Shown piece after piece: positions 23,712 to 33,001 of a DNA stretch of 63,842 nucleotides. Source of the stretch: Dehalococcoidia bacterium (GTDB lineage: Bacteria; Chloroflexota; Dehalococcoidia; GIF9; AB-539-J10). The notes under the pieces are model-generated. The model had not been told where the DNA came from. It made no database searches and saw only the letters and a program-made list of their open reading frames with translations. Position 1 is the first letter of the stretch. Every line of letters starts with the position of its first letter. The translations under genes were made by a program, and so were the position numbers. The DNA is taken from assembly GCA_030602785.1 (NCBI GenBank), contig JAUVZB010000001.1, positions 1-63,842 on the forward strand, in the 5' to 3' direction.

Positions 23712-25049
23712 TCAGAAGCACTGCGAGCAAGTAGTCAGGTGGAAGGCGAGAGTCATGCTGGCCTGTTCACCCCTCGAGTTGGTGACCGTCACGGTCACTG
23801 TTTCGTTGCCCACGGCGTGGGGGGCGGACCACGTGATGGTGTCTCCCGAGCCTATGATTTCACCGACAGTGCACTCCCACTCGTACGAAACGCCGGCAGC
23901 ATCTGCGACTTCGCAAGTGATCTCGCAGGACCTTCCGACAAGGAGCGAGTAACCCACCATCGATGCCTCAAGGTACTTGTGTTCCGCTGTCGCGGACATT
24001 CCCACTATCTCAGGGGGAGCCGAGGACCCGGGGCCGGGATTGTCGACGGAATCAGAATCGTGCTCCGCGCCCACCTCGCTCCCACTCACGCGCACTCTGA
24101 GGGTCTTGCTGTCTCGTCCTCCGAGGGCATCCGTCACAGTGACTTCGATGCTGTATCTGCCTGCTTCGCCCGGCGCTGTCCAGGTGGCCTTGGGGCCTTC
24201 TATCGAGAGTTCTCCGTCTGAGCAAGACCATGAGTAGTTCAGGGCAGTCTGGTTCTCTGCCTCTACTTCGCATGTGACGGTGCACTTGTCACCCACATTC
24301 ACATCATCGCGGTTGATGCTGACGTCGACAACGGTCGGACGAGCGGTCGGCTTCTCAGCACTATCGGTCTCCACCTCAGGCGAAGCTAAGGGAGCCGCGG
24401 GTGGCGTCTCGGATTCCTCCACCACCGTGCCCCCCAGCGTCATACGGGAGCCCAGTTCGGCATCGATGCTGCTCAGCATCCTGAGGTACTCGTCGGCTGA
24501 TTCCCACCCTTCCAACATCCCGACTGCCTCAAGCAACATCTGAGCGACGTGCTCTCTAGTTGAGGTCAATCCCTCAAACGCCCACTCCGGCAGCTGACTG
24601 ACAGCCTCCCCGAGAACTACCTGTTGTCCCAGATGGTCATTCTTCAGGCGAGCCAGGAGCAAAGACACATCGCTACCGCGGTCACGGGCTATGAGGATCC
24701 ATCCGACACAGCGCTCGAAATCCTGCTGGAATGTGCCGCCATGATTGACGGCATCCACGTATTCCTGCCGCCGTACCAGCGCGCCGATGGCGGAGGCATC
24801 CTCGTTCGCATAGGTGAGTGACAGCTCCGCCTTATCGGGACCGCCCTCGGTAAGTTCCATCCGCACCTGTCGATACGCTGAGACCGTGGGGTACACAGGC
24901 GAAGAAGGCAACATCAGGCCGGAGACATCGTATTGCCAGCGCTCCGGTTGGGGAACAGTCGCCTCACCCCGGACCACAAGCGGACTGAACACGACGAAAC
25001 TCGCGGCGCACAGGAGGAAGAGTCGCACAACCCAGAGTCCTCCTCTCAT
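23712..25049 (-). CDS. exported protein with two Cys-paired Ig/PKD-like domains
   Basis: This 445-residue protein has a signal peptide (1-29, cut after VVRGEA by inference), an unfamiliar helical domain (about 30-225), a low-complexity linker rich in Pro and Glu, and two Ig/PKD-like domains (about 240-330 and 350-440). Each domain carries a Cys-X3-Cys pair on its second strand (CTVTCEVEA, CEITCEVAD). The protein ends TTCSQCF. The same plan appears in the membrane-anchored protein at 36102-37145. Function unknown; likely surface or cell-envelope binding. The upstream ArsR gene is 77 bases away on the same strand. Confidence 0.75.
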   Translation of the reverse strand: MRGGLWVVRLFLLCAASFVVFSPLVVRGEATVPQPERWQYDVSGLMLPSSPVYPTVSAYRQVRMELTEGGPDKAELSLTYANEDASAIGALVRRQEYVDAVNHGGTFQQDFERCVGWILIARDRGSDVSLLLARLKNDHLGQQVVLGEAVSQLPEWAFEGLTSTREHVAQMLLEAVGMLEGWESADEYLRMLSSIDAELGSRMTLGGTVVEESETPPAAPLASPEVETDSAEKPTARPTVVDVSINRDDVNVGDKCTVTCEVEAENQTALNYSWSCSDGELSIEGPKATWTAPGEAGRYSIEVTVTDALGGRDSKTLRVRVSGSEVGAEHDSDSVDNPGPGSSAPPEIVGMSATAEHKYLEASMVGYSLLVGRSCEITCEVADAAGVSYEWECTVGEIIGSGDTITWSAPHAVGNETVTVTVTNSRGEQASMTLAFHLTTCSQCF

Positions 25050-25126
25050 TGAGCAACTCCCTTCAGCTTCATGTTGTCAATCCTTCACTACACGCGAGAC
25101 CGAAGCACACAGACTATATGAACGAC

Positions 25127-25462
25127 TCACTGAGCGAGGCGTTTAGCCTGACTCAGCCTTGAGACGTCCTTCTGAGCCATTCGGTCGCTCTTCATCATGC
25201 TTCGAAGCGCACTCAACAACTCCTCTGAATGACCATCCAGTCCATCGCTGTCCACCGAATAGAGGACCCACGCACCTTCTCTCCTGAGGTCCAGAAGGCC
25301 CGCGTCGTAGAGGGCGCCGAGATTGCGTGAGGCGCGGGTCTGGGATATCTGCAGCGCCTGCATGACTTCGCTGACCGAGCTTTCCCTGACCATCAGGATG
25401 TTCAGAATCCGAAGCCGCGTCTCTGCCGATATAGCTTTGCACGCCCTGACCAGCTCTCTCAT
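25127..25462 (-). CDS. ArsR-family winged-helix regulator
   Basis: This 111-residue protein has the ArsR HTH: ISAETRLRILNILMV, then SSVSEVMQALQISQTRASRNLGAL as recognition helix region, and GAWVLYSVD as the wing. No ELCVCDL-type metal motif is present, so the inducer is not an ArsR-site metalloid and may be a non-metal signal. It is first in a possible minus-strand operon with the Ig-like exported protein. A 14-base palindrome lies just upstream and may be its operator. No Shine-Dalgarno sequence is evident before ATG 25462. Confidence 0.88.
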   Translation of the reverse strand: MRELVRACKAISAETRLRILNILMVRESSVSEVMQALQISQTRASRNLGALYDAGLLDLRREGAWVLYSVDSDGLDGHSEELLSALRSMMKSDRMAQKDVSRLSQAKRLAQ

Positions 25463-25487
25463 TGAAGGTTGAATATGCTAACATGCA

Positions 25488-25501
25488 GATATGCGCATAT
25501 C
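25488..25501. promoter_or_regulatory. palindromic operator candidate for the ArsR regulator
   Basis: GATATGCGCATATC is a perfect 14-base palindrome located 26-39 bases upstream of the ArsR start. Further ATATGC and GCATAT half sites lie on both sides (AATATGC near 25472 and GGCATATC near 25502). AT-rich palindromes with this centre-symmetric form are common for ArsR regulators, which usually repress their own gene. Confidence 0.5.
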
Positions 25502-25619
25502 GGCATATCCCATGCTATGACTCAAGACTCGCATTTGTCAATACCTTCACGTTGCAATATCGATGGTTTGCGAGCCTGTCCGCAGGTCGAGTCGGTCGCC
25601 GGCAGGACGGAATTGTCGG

Positions 25620-27125
25620 TTTTCCTGTAGGGGCGGACCTCTGCGTCCGCCCGTGAGATGGATGTGGTCAGGGTGCAGTTGCGTGATTTCCGCGTAGGGC
25701 ACGTTACACGTGCCCGTCCGATAGTATGGCGTGGACCGTAGGATGAAATGCCCAGTTTTCCGTAGGGACGGATCTCTGTGTCCACCCACAGGGAGAGGGC
25801 GAAGCGTTGTGATCCCGTGTAGGGGCGCTTCGGGAAGCGCCCGGTGATTGTGTGACGGATAGGGCGGGTATCTTCTGGAGAGCCGACGTAGGTGGTGGCC
25901 GAAAGGCTTCGACGGTAGGATTTTGGCTACAACCGCGGTTTCAGACAACGGCCGGGCCGTTCCCGAACGGCCCCTACATGTCCGCCACACACCGTGTCCC
26001 CCCGGGCAACCGCGGGCTGTTGCCGCGACCTTCATTGACCGCCGGGTCGTTCCCGAACGCCCCCTACATCCGGAACCTCCACCCCGCGCCCACCGGGCAC
26101 GTGCAACGTGCCCCTTGTATCTTGGTGTACAGTCTCCCAACGATGTCGCGGGAGAGGGGAATCAGACGTGCCCCTTAGGCGTTAGAGCCTGTGGTGTAGA
26201 TTCCGATCCCCTCTCCCCGGTGCCAGTCCCAAGGCCGGACGGTATCTTAAGCCTCCCACGTGGAAGAGCTTGCATTGACAAGGTTGGCCTGGGGTGGCCG
26301 CGACATCAGCATCACGGTATCAGAGTAAAGGCTAGCGGAGGTGAAGTCAATGGAACCCACAATTGTGTTAACGGTCTACGATTCTGTCCTCCCCTAAGCG
26401 TTCAGCGAAAATGTCCGCATGCAGGAGAGGCAGGTGACCAGGAGCCCAATCGTAACCGTAGGGGCAACGCATGCGTCGCCCGTCGGGTGGTGAGCCAATC
26501 ATGGTTGTGTTTGCGGACGCTCCCCTGACTGTCGAAGCGCAGGCGCAATGTGCCCTGTACCCGGGAATCAATCGTGATGGCGGCCAACGGTGGCGCGTAT
26601 CAGTGGCGCTACGGGAGAGGCATGCCTCTCCCCTACGAATAGCGCTTCCGCGTCGGCAAATGAGACAGAGGAGGAACAACACGTATCTGTAGGGGCGATG
26701 GCATGCCTCGCCCGTCGGGTGGTGCATCGATCATGGTTGTGGTTACAGACAGGATGAACACGGCGCGTGATGTAGGGACACGTTGCACGTGCCCGGTAGG
26801 TGTGCGGTGGTCCGAATGTAGGGGCAGGCCTCTGCGCCTGCCCGCGGTGGGAGCGAAGGGTGGCTATCTGGGGCGATGCATGCGTCGCCCCGCGGGGTAG
26901 AGTGTCAATCACGACTGTGTTGGCCTATGCTCCGTTGTGTGGCGACGGAGCGACGGGCCAGGCCTGCCTGGCCACTACATACGAAACCACCCCACCACCA
27001 TGTCCCCGCAGGCAAGCGCGGGCTGTTGCCGCGACCTTCATCGGTCGCCGGGTCGTTCCCGAACGCCCCCTACATCCGGAACCACCGTACCACCACGGGC
27101 GGACACGGAGGTCCGCCCCTACATT
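25620..27125. repeat. scattered variable-stem palindromes (about 16)
   Basis: Hairpins with the TGTAGGGG...CCC frame (or its reverse complement) occur near 25627, 25696, 25760, 25818, 25950, 26041, 26095, 26459, 26610, 26691, 26771, 26818, 26870, 26955, 27050 and 27100. The stems come in at least seven types: GCAGGCC..., CGAGGCATGCCTCG, CGGACCTC..., CGCTTCGGGAAGCG, CCGTTCCCGAACGG, CACGTTGCACGTG and CGATGCATGCGTCG. Both orientations are present. Between hairpins the sequence is mostly unrelated. Confidence 0.85.
26377..26421 (+). repeat. 45-bp remnant of a possible IS21-like terminal repeat
   Basis: The segment matches 55084-55128 at 42 of 45 positions and contains GTTCAGCGAAAATGTCCGC, a sequence like the multiple terminal repeats of IS21-type elements. 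No transposase is present. Both copies sit beside palindrome clusters. Confidence 0.4.
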
Positions 27126-27246
27126 AGGACCGCCTCGTGTCCCCGTAGGCAGCTGCGGGTTGCGTGTGCGACATTCCTCGGCTACCACGCGCCTCTTCAC
27201 CCTGGAGAGCAAGGAGGTACACAACTGACGGGTGCCGGGAGACGAG

Positions 27247-27279
27247 AAAAGGGGGCAGGTTCCAGCACCTGCCCCCTTT
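27247..27279 (-). terminator. terminator of the 27301-28773 gene
   Basis: A perfect 13-bp stem (AAAGGGGGCAGGT / ACCTGCCCCCTTT) with the loop TCCAGC. Read on the minus strand the stem is followed by TTTTCTC. It begins 21 bases after the stop codon of the dehydratase-like gene. Confidence 0.85.
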
Positions 27280-27300
27280 GTGTGCTTGAGGATGTGGCTT

Positions 27301-28773
27301 CTACAGCCAGGCGGGTGGCTCGCGGTCGATGTTCATGCTGCTGCCTTCGAAGGGGATGCCGGCCAGCTTCTTGACAATGTCCTTCGAGTGCTCGAGGTTG
27401 TGGTCGCGGTAGATGGCGACCTTCTCGATAACAGGTGAACCGCCACCGTGGAGGTAGTCAATCAGCTTGTGGCCACCCCACGTCGATGCCATCATGTCCT
27501 GGAAGAGGCGGAATGCCCGATGCTGATTCTCAGCAGAGATATCGGGATTCCGCATGATGTACTTCTCCATGTACGGACCGATCTTCTCATCGTAGAAGTC
27601 GCCTTCCGGAGGAAGCGTGGCAGCAAGGCCACCGGCTATCGCGGCAAGGGACTCGAACTCGTGGTAGATAGCGTCACCCGCGAGCATCCGCCCGGCATTG
27701 CAGTAGTTCGTATCGGGGACCTGAGTGCCCGAAGGCGTCTTCTTTGAGTTGACCGCTGCGGCAATGCCTGCTGCGTATATGAGGTCAACGACTTGAATCA
27801 TGTCGGCGAGCTTGTGGCGGACGTGCTGTGCACGCGCGATGCCGTTGTATTCGGCGGCCAGCGCCGTCGCGCCGGTGAATATCTCTGACACGGCGGCCTT
27901 GCAGCCGGTGTAGCTGTGTCGGTGATAGAGCGCAAACAGCAGGGCGAGCTTGCCCGCCATGTCCGTCTCGCCACACAGGAAGACACGCTCCCATGGCACG
28001 AACACGTGGTCGAACACCGTGATGGAGTGACTGATGCCGGTCTTGTTGAAGGGAGCCTCGAGCTTCTTGCGTGGTGGGGGAGAGTATGCAGCGTTGACGA
28101 GCGTTACGCCCTCCCAATCCGACGGCACCGCGAAGGCAACAGCCCAGTCGGGCTCTTCAGCCGTCATGTTCCGGGTGGGAATAGCGACTATCTCGTCAAC
28201 GTACACCGAGCACGAGTTGTGTGCCTTCGCGCCATTGACGATGATGCCGTCCGGTCTCTTCTCGACCACGCGAAGATACAGGTCGGGGTCCGCCTGCTCA
28301 TGGGGGCGCTTCGGCCTGTTGCCCTTGACGTCCGTTTGCGCGCAGTTTAGCGAGAGGTCTTCGCTCTGGACCCTCTTCATGAAGTTGATGAAGTTCTCAT
28401 TGTACTTGGTTCCGTATTTCTGGTCGGCGTCGTACGTGGCGACCGAAAGCGCATTGAGAGAATCGATACCCATGCAGCGCTGTATGCAACCGCCGACCTC
28501 CTGGCAGTACAGCCGGGTCATCTTCTGCTTGCTGAACAGGTCCTCCACGCTCTGGTGGACGTGGGTGAAGCGGTTGATACGCTCACCTGTCAGATGGGAT
28601 GTCGTAACGCCAATACCGTCGAGTTCGGGGTCATAGGCGAGGTCATAGGTCATCGCCATCACATTCATGCCGCCGAGCAGCTTCGGGTCGAACCGGTCCA
28701 CTACCTTGCCGCCCATGTAGACGTTCGGCTTCAGTTTGGCCATACGTTCTCTGTACTGGTCGCTGGTTATCAT
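27301..28773 (-). CDS. 4-hydroxybutyryl-CoA dehydratase / 4-HPA 3-hydroxylase family enzyme (1)
   Basis: A 490-residue member of the family that includes 4-hydroxyphenylacetate 3-hydroxylase and the iron-sulfur/FAD enzyme 4-hydroxybutyryl-CoA dehydratase (AbfD). The four AbfD cluster ligands are present: Cys96-X3-Cys100 (GGCIQRC) and His284-X6-Cys291 (HRHSYTGC). This favours a radical dehydratase over an O2-dependent hydroxylase. Further signatures are NAKAHNSC-like NGAKAHNSC, FDHVFVPWERVF and STWGGHKLIDY. ATG 28773 follows AGGAGG. It has its own terminator and is divergent from the acyl-CoA carboxyltransferase. The CoA substrate is unknown. Confidence 0.88.
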   Translation of the reverse strand: MITSDQYRERMAKLKPNVYMGGKVVDRFDPKLLGGMNVMAMTYDLAYDPELDGIGVTTSHLTGERINRFTHVHQSVEDLFSKQKMTRLYCQEVGGCIQRCMGIDSLNALSVATYDADQKYGTKYNENFINFMKRVQSEDLSLNCAQTDVKGNRPKRPHEQADPDLYLRVVEKRPDGIIVNGAKAHNSCSVYVDEIVAIPTRNMTAEEPDWAVAFAVPSDWEGVTLVNAAYSPPPRKKLEAPFNKTGISHSITVFDHVFVPWERVFLCGETDMAGKLALLFALYHRHSYTGCKAAVSEIFTGATALAAEYNGIARAQHVRHKLADMIQVVDLIYAAGIAAAVNSKKTPSGTQVPDTNYCNAGRMLAGDAIYHEFESLAAIAGGLAATLPPEGDFYDEKIGPYMEKYIMRNPDISAENQHRAFRLFQDMMASTWGGHKLIDYLHGGGSPVIEKVAIYRDHNLEHSKDIVKKLAGIPFEGSSMNIDREPPAWL

Positions 28774-28973
28774 GTCCTGTCCTCCTGGAAGTGAGAAATC
28801 ACGTTGCGGAGATGGATGGGTGGCACTAGCTACGAAAGATAGCATATACGTGGTAGCCTGTAAATCGAACGCAAAGCTGGAATGCCTTGCGTCGGCGCTG
28901 TGGTAGTATTCATGCCGCGCCTGTCGCATTCCCGTGTCATCATTGCCACAGACAGGGGAGGAGGTTCGACGAT

Positions 28974-30539
28974 ATGAGCTGGCAGCCAGAGGTTGAGGAG
29001 CTACAGATCCGCCGACAGATGGCGATGCAGATGGGTGGAGATGAGGGAGTTGCAAGGCAGCATGCGAAGGGGCGCCTCACGGTCCGTGAACGCATCGAGG
29101 CGCTGCTTGACAAGGCGTCGTTCAGAGAAATCGGCACGCTGTTCGGCAAGGCCGAGTACAACGAAGACGGCAGTCTCAAGGACTTCACACACGTCGCAAG
29201 GGTCATTGGAACCGGCCGGATTGATGGCCGGCCTGTAGCTGTCGACGGAGGTGACTTCACCATCAGGGGTGGATGGGGAGACCCAACCAGCTTCGTCGGT
29301 GCGGGGCGCTTCTCAATAGAGCAGATGGCTGTCGATCGACGTCTCCCGTATATCCGCCTGCTCGACTCGGCGGGTGGTAGTGTGGAGAGTATCCGGGCGA
29401 AGGGCCGCACCGTGCTGCTTGGCGGGCCACACCTCTTCGGTCCCTGGCACCGGCTGATGGCACATGTTCCGGTGGTATCCGCCGCGCTCGGCTCGCTAGG
29501 GGGTGAGCCGCCGGTCCGTGTCGCCGCGTCGCACTGGAGCGTGATGACGAAGAGCACAAGCGAACTCTTCGTCGCTGGACCTCCTCTCGTCAAACAGGCT
29601 CTGCATCGCGATATCAAGAAGGAAGAGCTCGGCGACTACAGGGTGCACGCCTGCGAGAGCGGTGTTGTCGACAACGTCGCAGAGGACGAACACGAGGCAT
29701 TTCGTCTGATACGTCAGTTCCTGAGCTACCTGCCACAGAATGTGTGGCAACAGCCACCATGGCGGGAGACGGACGACGACTGCGAGCGCCGGGATGAGGA
29801 GCTCCTGTCGATTATCCCGCGCGGCCGACGTCGCACGTACTCTATTCGCGACCTCATCCAGCACATCGTCGACAAGGATTCGACGTTCGAGATAGCCCCC
29901 TTGTATGCGCGCTCCGTTGTGACGATGCTCGCGCGCCTGGATGGCTACCCGGTAGCACTGATGAGCAACGATTGTCGTGTCCTCGGCGGCGCGCAAACGG
30001 CCGCCGGTTGCGAAAAGATGATGAGATTCATCGACATGGCGGACACGTTTCACCTTCCCGTCATCTACCTGGTGGACTGTCCGGGCTTCATGATTGGACC
30101 TGACTCGGAGCATCAGGGCATCGAGCGCAAGTCCGCCCGCCTTGCATTCGCCATGGCACAGATGACAGTGCCTGGCCAGGTGGTCATTCTGAGGCGGTCC
30201 TTTGGAGTTGCCGGCGCCCTCCATGGCTCAGTGTCTCCACTGAATCTCCGCTACGCCTGGCCCTCCGGCGACTGGGGTTCGCTGCCAATCGAGGGTGGAG
30301 TTATGGCCGCGTACAGGAGAGAGATCCAGGCTGCCGAGAACCCTGAGGAGAAGCGGCTGGAACTGGAGCAGGGCTTCGAGCCGTACCTCTCACCCTTCCG
30401 CACCGCAGAAGCGTTCGATGTTGAGGAGATAATCGACCCGAGAGAGACGCGTTCCATCTTGTGCGAGTTTGTGAGAGGCGCACAGGAACTGACGCGGACC
30501 CAGCTTGGCCCGAAGTGGCGGCTCGGGGTCAGGCCGTGA
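28974..30539 (+). CDS. acyl-CoA carboxylase carboxyltransferase (beta) subunit
   Basis: This 521-residue protein is a biotin-dependent carboxyltransferase of the PccB/MmdA type, moving CO2 between carboxybiotin and an acyl-CoA. The N-terminal half has KGRLTVRERIEALLD, VDGGDFTIRGG and IRLLDSAGGSVE; the C-terminal half has VALMSNDCRVLGGAQTA, YLVDCPGFMIGP and SFGVAGALHG, the oxyanion regions. No biotin carboxylase or biotin carrier gene is in the window, so its partners must be elsewhere, or it may act in a decarboxylase complex. GGGGAGGAGG precedes ATG 28974. The glycyl radical enzyme follows 83 bases later. Confidence 0.88.
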   Translation: MSWQPEVEELQIRRQMAMQMGGDEGVARQHAKGRLTVRERIEALLDKASFREIGTLFGKAEYNEDGSLKDFTHVARVIGTGRIDGRPVAVDGGDFTIRGGWGDPTSFVGAGRFSIEQMAVDRRLPYIRLLDSAGGSVESIRAKGRTVLLGGPHLFGPWHRLMAHVPVVSAALGSLGGEPPVRVAASHWSVMTKSTSELFVAGPPLVKQALHRDIKKEELGDYRVHACESGVVDNVAEDEHEAFRLIRQFLSYLPQNVWQQPPWRETDDDCERRDEELLSIIPRGRRRTYSIRDLIQHIVDKDSTFEIAPLYARSVVTMLARLDGYPVALMSNDCRVLGGAQTAAGCEKMMRFIDMADTFHLPVIYLVDCPGFMIGPDSEHQGIERKSARLAFAMAQMTVPGQVVILRRSFGVAGALHGSVSPLNLRYAWPSGDWGSLPIEGGVMAAYRREIQAAENPEEKRLELEQGFEPYLSPFRTAEAFDVEEIIDPRETRSILCEFVRGAQELTRTQLGPKWRLGVRP

Positions 30540-30622
30540 TACATTTCGCTGAAGAGAACTCGCAGTGAGGCCCGCCTCAAGCTAGTGCCCGGCCTCACCG
30601 CTGAGACCAGGAGTGACGACCC

Positions 30623-33001
30623 ATGAATGAACGTGTCAGTCGGCTCCGCGAGCGGATGGTAGGGCGGAAACCGTCAGTTGACATAAACCGCGCCCGTATT
30701 GTGACGGCAACACATCGTCAGCATCCTGGCGAACCTCTCGTGTCGGTCTGGGGCAAGACGATGTATCGCCTGCTCACGGAATTGCCCGTCGATATCGCGC
30801 CCGGCGAACTCATCGTGGGGAGTCCTACTCTCAAGCCGCGAGGAGCGCAGCTGTATCCCGAAGTACAGGCGGGTTGGCTGGATGCTGAATTGGACACAGT
30901 GGCGACTCGCGCGTGGGACCCACTCGATATTTCGGACGAGGACAAGGACGAGCTGCGTCGGGACATCCTGCCGTTCTGGCAGGGGAGAACGATTGCTGAA
31001 CGACTGTTTGCGCAGTGCCCCGAGGACTCGGCGAATCTCATCTACCTCGAACCCGGGGTGTGGCCAACGCGCTCGACAGGTCTTATCGACAACTACTCAC
31101 TCATCCAGAAGGGCATCGGGACTGTCGTGCCGAACTACCGGAGAGTCCTGGAGTGCGGCATCAAGGGCATCCTCAAGCAGATTGACGAGCATGCTGCAGC
31201 GCTGGATATGACCGACACCGACAACGTCCCGAAGGCGCTCTTCTACGAGACGGCCCGCATGTCCCTGCAGTGTCTCGTCGAGTTGGCAGGCCGCTACGCG
31301 GCACTCGCCCTTGAGAGGGCCCATGCCGAGACCGATGAGACCAGGCGCGCGGAACTGATGCGCATCCATGAGGTGTGCTCGCATGTGCCGTACAACCCGC
31401 CGCGCAACTTCTACGAAGCGGTACAGGCATTCTGGTTCACCCATCTCGCCGTGCGCATCGAGTTGAGTGGACACTCGCTCTCGCCCGGCCGGTTCGACCA
31501 GTACATGATTCCCTATCTGACAACCGAGCAGGACAGGGAAGAGGCACTCGAGCTGATTGAGAGTCTCTTCATCAAGTTCTCCGAGACGATGCTCTTCGTC
31601 AACGCCGACACTTCGAAGTTCTACACCGGCGTGCCTCAATGGCAGAACTTCAACCTGGGCGGCAGGACTGTCGACGGGCGAGACGCCACGAATGAACTGT
31701 CGTACATCTGCATTGACGCGATGATCGACGTTCGCATCGTGCAGCCTGACATCTCAGTACGTATCCATCCTGACTCGCCGGAAGCGTTCGTGTTGAAGGC
31801 GTGCGAGCTTTCACGGCTCGGTACAGGGCATCCGAAATTCTACAATGAGGACCTCATCTCCTACTCGATGGCGTGCAAAGGACTGAGCGTCAACGAGTCT
31901 CGCGACTTCGCCATCATGGGCTGTGTCGAGCCCCGGGTCCAGGGGAAAGAAGGCACTCACCTCACAGGCGGGTTTATTAATCTGCCGGCAGCGCTGGAAC
32001 TCGCACTGAACGACGGCGTGTGGCGACGCACCGGAAAACAGGTCGGCCTGCCCACGGGAGACGCGCGACAGTTCACGAGCTTCGAGCAGGTTGTTGAGGC
32101 CTACAAGTCGCAACTGGGTCACATGATTCGGCACATGTTCGTGGTCAACGCGATTGCCGAGACCGCGTATAGTGAGTTGCTGTGTTCTCCGTTTCTTTCG
32201 TCACTTACAGAGGGCTGCATCAAGTCCGGCCGACCGCTGCAGAAGGGCGGCGCTGTCTACAACTTCGGGCCTGCAGTGAATAATATCGGCATCGCCGACA
32301 CGGGTGATTCCCTGGCCGCTATCAAGAAGCTGGTCTTCGATGAGCAGCGCCTCACCATGAGTCAACTTCTGACGGCCATCGAGAATGACTTTGAGGGGCA
32401 TGAGGACGTGAGGACCATGCTGCTGCACGATGGTCCGAAATATGGAAACGACGATGACTACGTTGATGACATCACGAGGGCTGCGGCGCACGTTTCGAAC
32501 GATGAGGTGATGAAGTACTACAACATATTCGGCGGTCAGGCACAGTCCGGCAATGTTGGTGTCAACTCCCATATGTCGTTCGGCTCGGTTGTCGGTGCAC
32601 TGCCGAGCGGTCGCAAGGCGAGTCTGCCGCTTGCTGACAACTCATCTCCAGCGCAGGGTAACGACCGTCTTGGACCGACCGCGCTCGCGCGCTCAGTGGG
32701 GAAGCTCGACCTTGCGCCGTTCCGCAACGGCACACTTCTCAACCTCAGGCTCAGTCCGCAGTCGGTTGAGGGTCCAGACGGTCTGCGCAAGATGGCATCG
32801 TTCGTGCGGGGTCTGTGCGACGTCGGGTGCTGGCACGCGCAATTCAATCTCGTGGACACGTGCACGCTTCGTGATGCGCAGGAGAATCCCGAGGAGTACG
32901 CGGACCTCCTGGTTCGGGTGGCGGGCTACAGTGCGTATTTCACGCAGTTGCATATTGACGTGCAGGAAGAGATCATCCGCCGCACGGAGCACGGCCTCTA
33001 G
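30623..33001 (+). CDS. glycyl radical enzyme (GCVEP dehydratase/lyase type)
   Basis: A 792-residue enzyme of the pyruvate formate-lyase superfamily. The thiyl residue is Cys434 in MGCVEP, with the adjacent Glu436 acting as base in dehydratases and C-N or C-S lyases such as glycerol dehydratase, choline TMA-lyase and hydroxyproline dehydratase. The radical glycine is Gly768 in RVAGYSAYF. PFL itself has two adjacent cysteines, absent here. The substrate specificity could not be assigned from memory of the known pockets. Its activase follows with no gap (TAG then ATG). The protein is oxygen-sensitive, consistent with an anaerobe. Confidence 0.93.
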   Translation: MNERVSRLRERMVGRKPSVDINRARIVTATHRQHPGEPLVSVWGKTMYRLLTELPVDIAPGELIVGSPTLKPRGAQLYPEVQAGWLDAELDTVATRAWDPLDISDEDKDELRRDILPFWQGRTIAERLFAQCPEDSANLIYLEPGVWPTRSTGLIDNYSLIQKGIGTVVPNYRRVLECGIKGILKQIDEHAAALDMTDTDNVPKALFYETARMSLQCLVELAGRYAALALERAHAETDETRRAELMRIHEVCSHVPYNPPRNFYEAVQAFWFTHLAVRIELSGHSLSPGRFDQYMIPYLTTEQDREEALELIESLFIKFSETMLFVNADTSKFYTGVPQWQNFNLGGRTVDGRDATNELSYICIDAMIDVRIVQPDISVRIHPDSPEAFVLKACELSRLGTGHPKFYNEDLISYSMACKGLSVNESRDFAIMGCVEPRVQGKEGTHLTGGFINLPAALELALNDGVWRRTGKQVGLPTGDARQFTSFEQVVEAYKSQLGHMIRHMFVVNAIAETAYSELLCSPFLSSLTEGCIKSGRPLQKGGAVYNFGPAVNNIGIADTGDSLAAIKKLVFDEQRLTMSQLLTAIENDFEGHEDVRTMLLHDGPKYGNDDDYVDDITRAAAHVSNDEVMKYYNIFGGQAQSGNVGVNSHMSFGSVVGALPSGRKASLPLADNSSPAQGNDRLGPTALARSVGKLDLAPFRNGTLLNLRLSPQSVEGPDGLRKMASFVRGLCDVGCWHAQFNLVDTCTLRDAQENPEEYADLLVRVAGYSAYFTQLHIDVQEEIIRRTEHGL

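Larger units (their letters stand above)
25463..27246. other. 1.8-kb gene-free palindrome field
   Basis: Apart from the promoter region of the ArsR gene and the terminator at the right end, this stretch holds only palindromic repeats and a probable IS-end remnant. Frames across it are repeat readings on both strands and have no ribosome binding sites. Confidence 0.6.

Noticed and set aside
26140-26190. Small protein genes in the 25.5-27.2 kb field
   Set aside because: Candidate frames start without ribosome sites and consist of the hairpin family translated in different frames.
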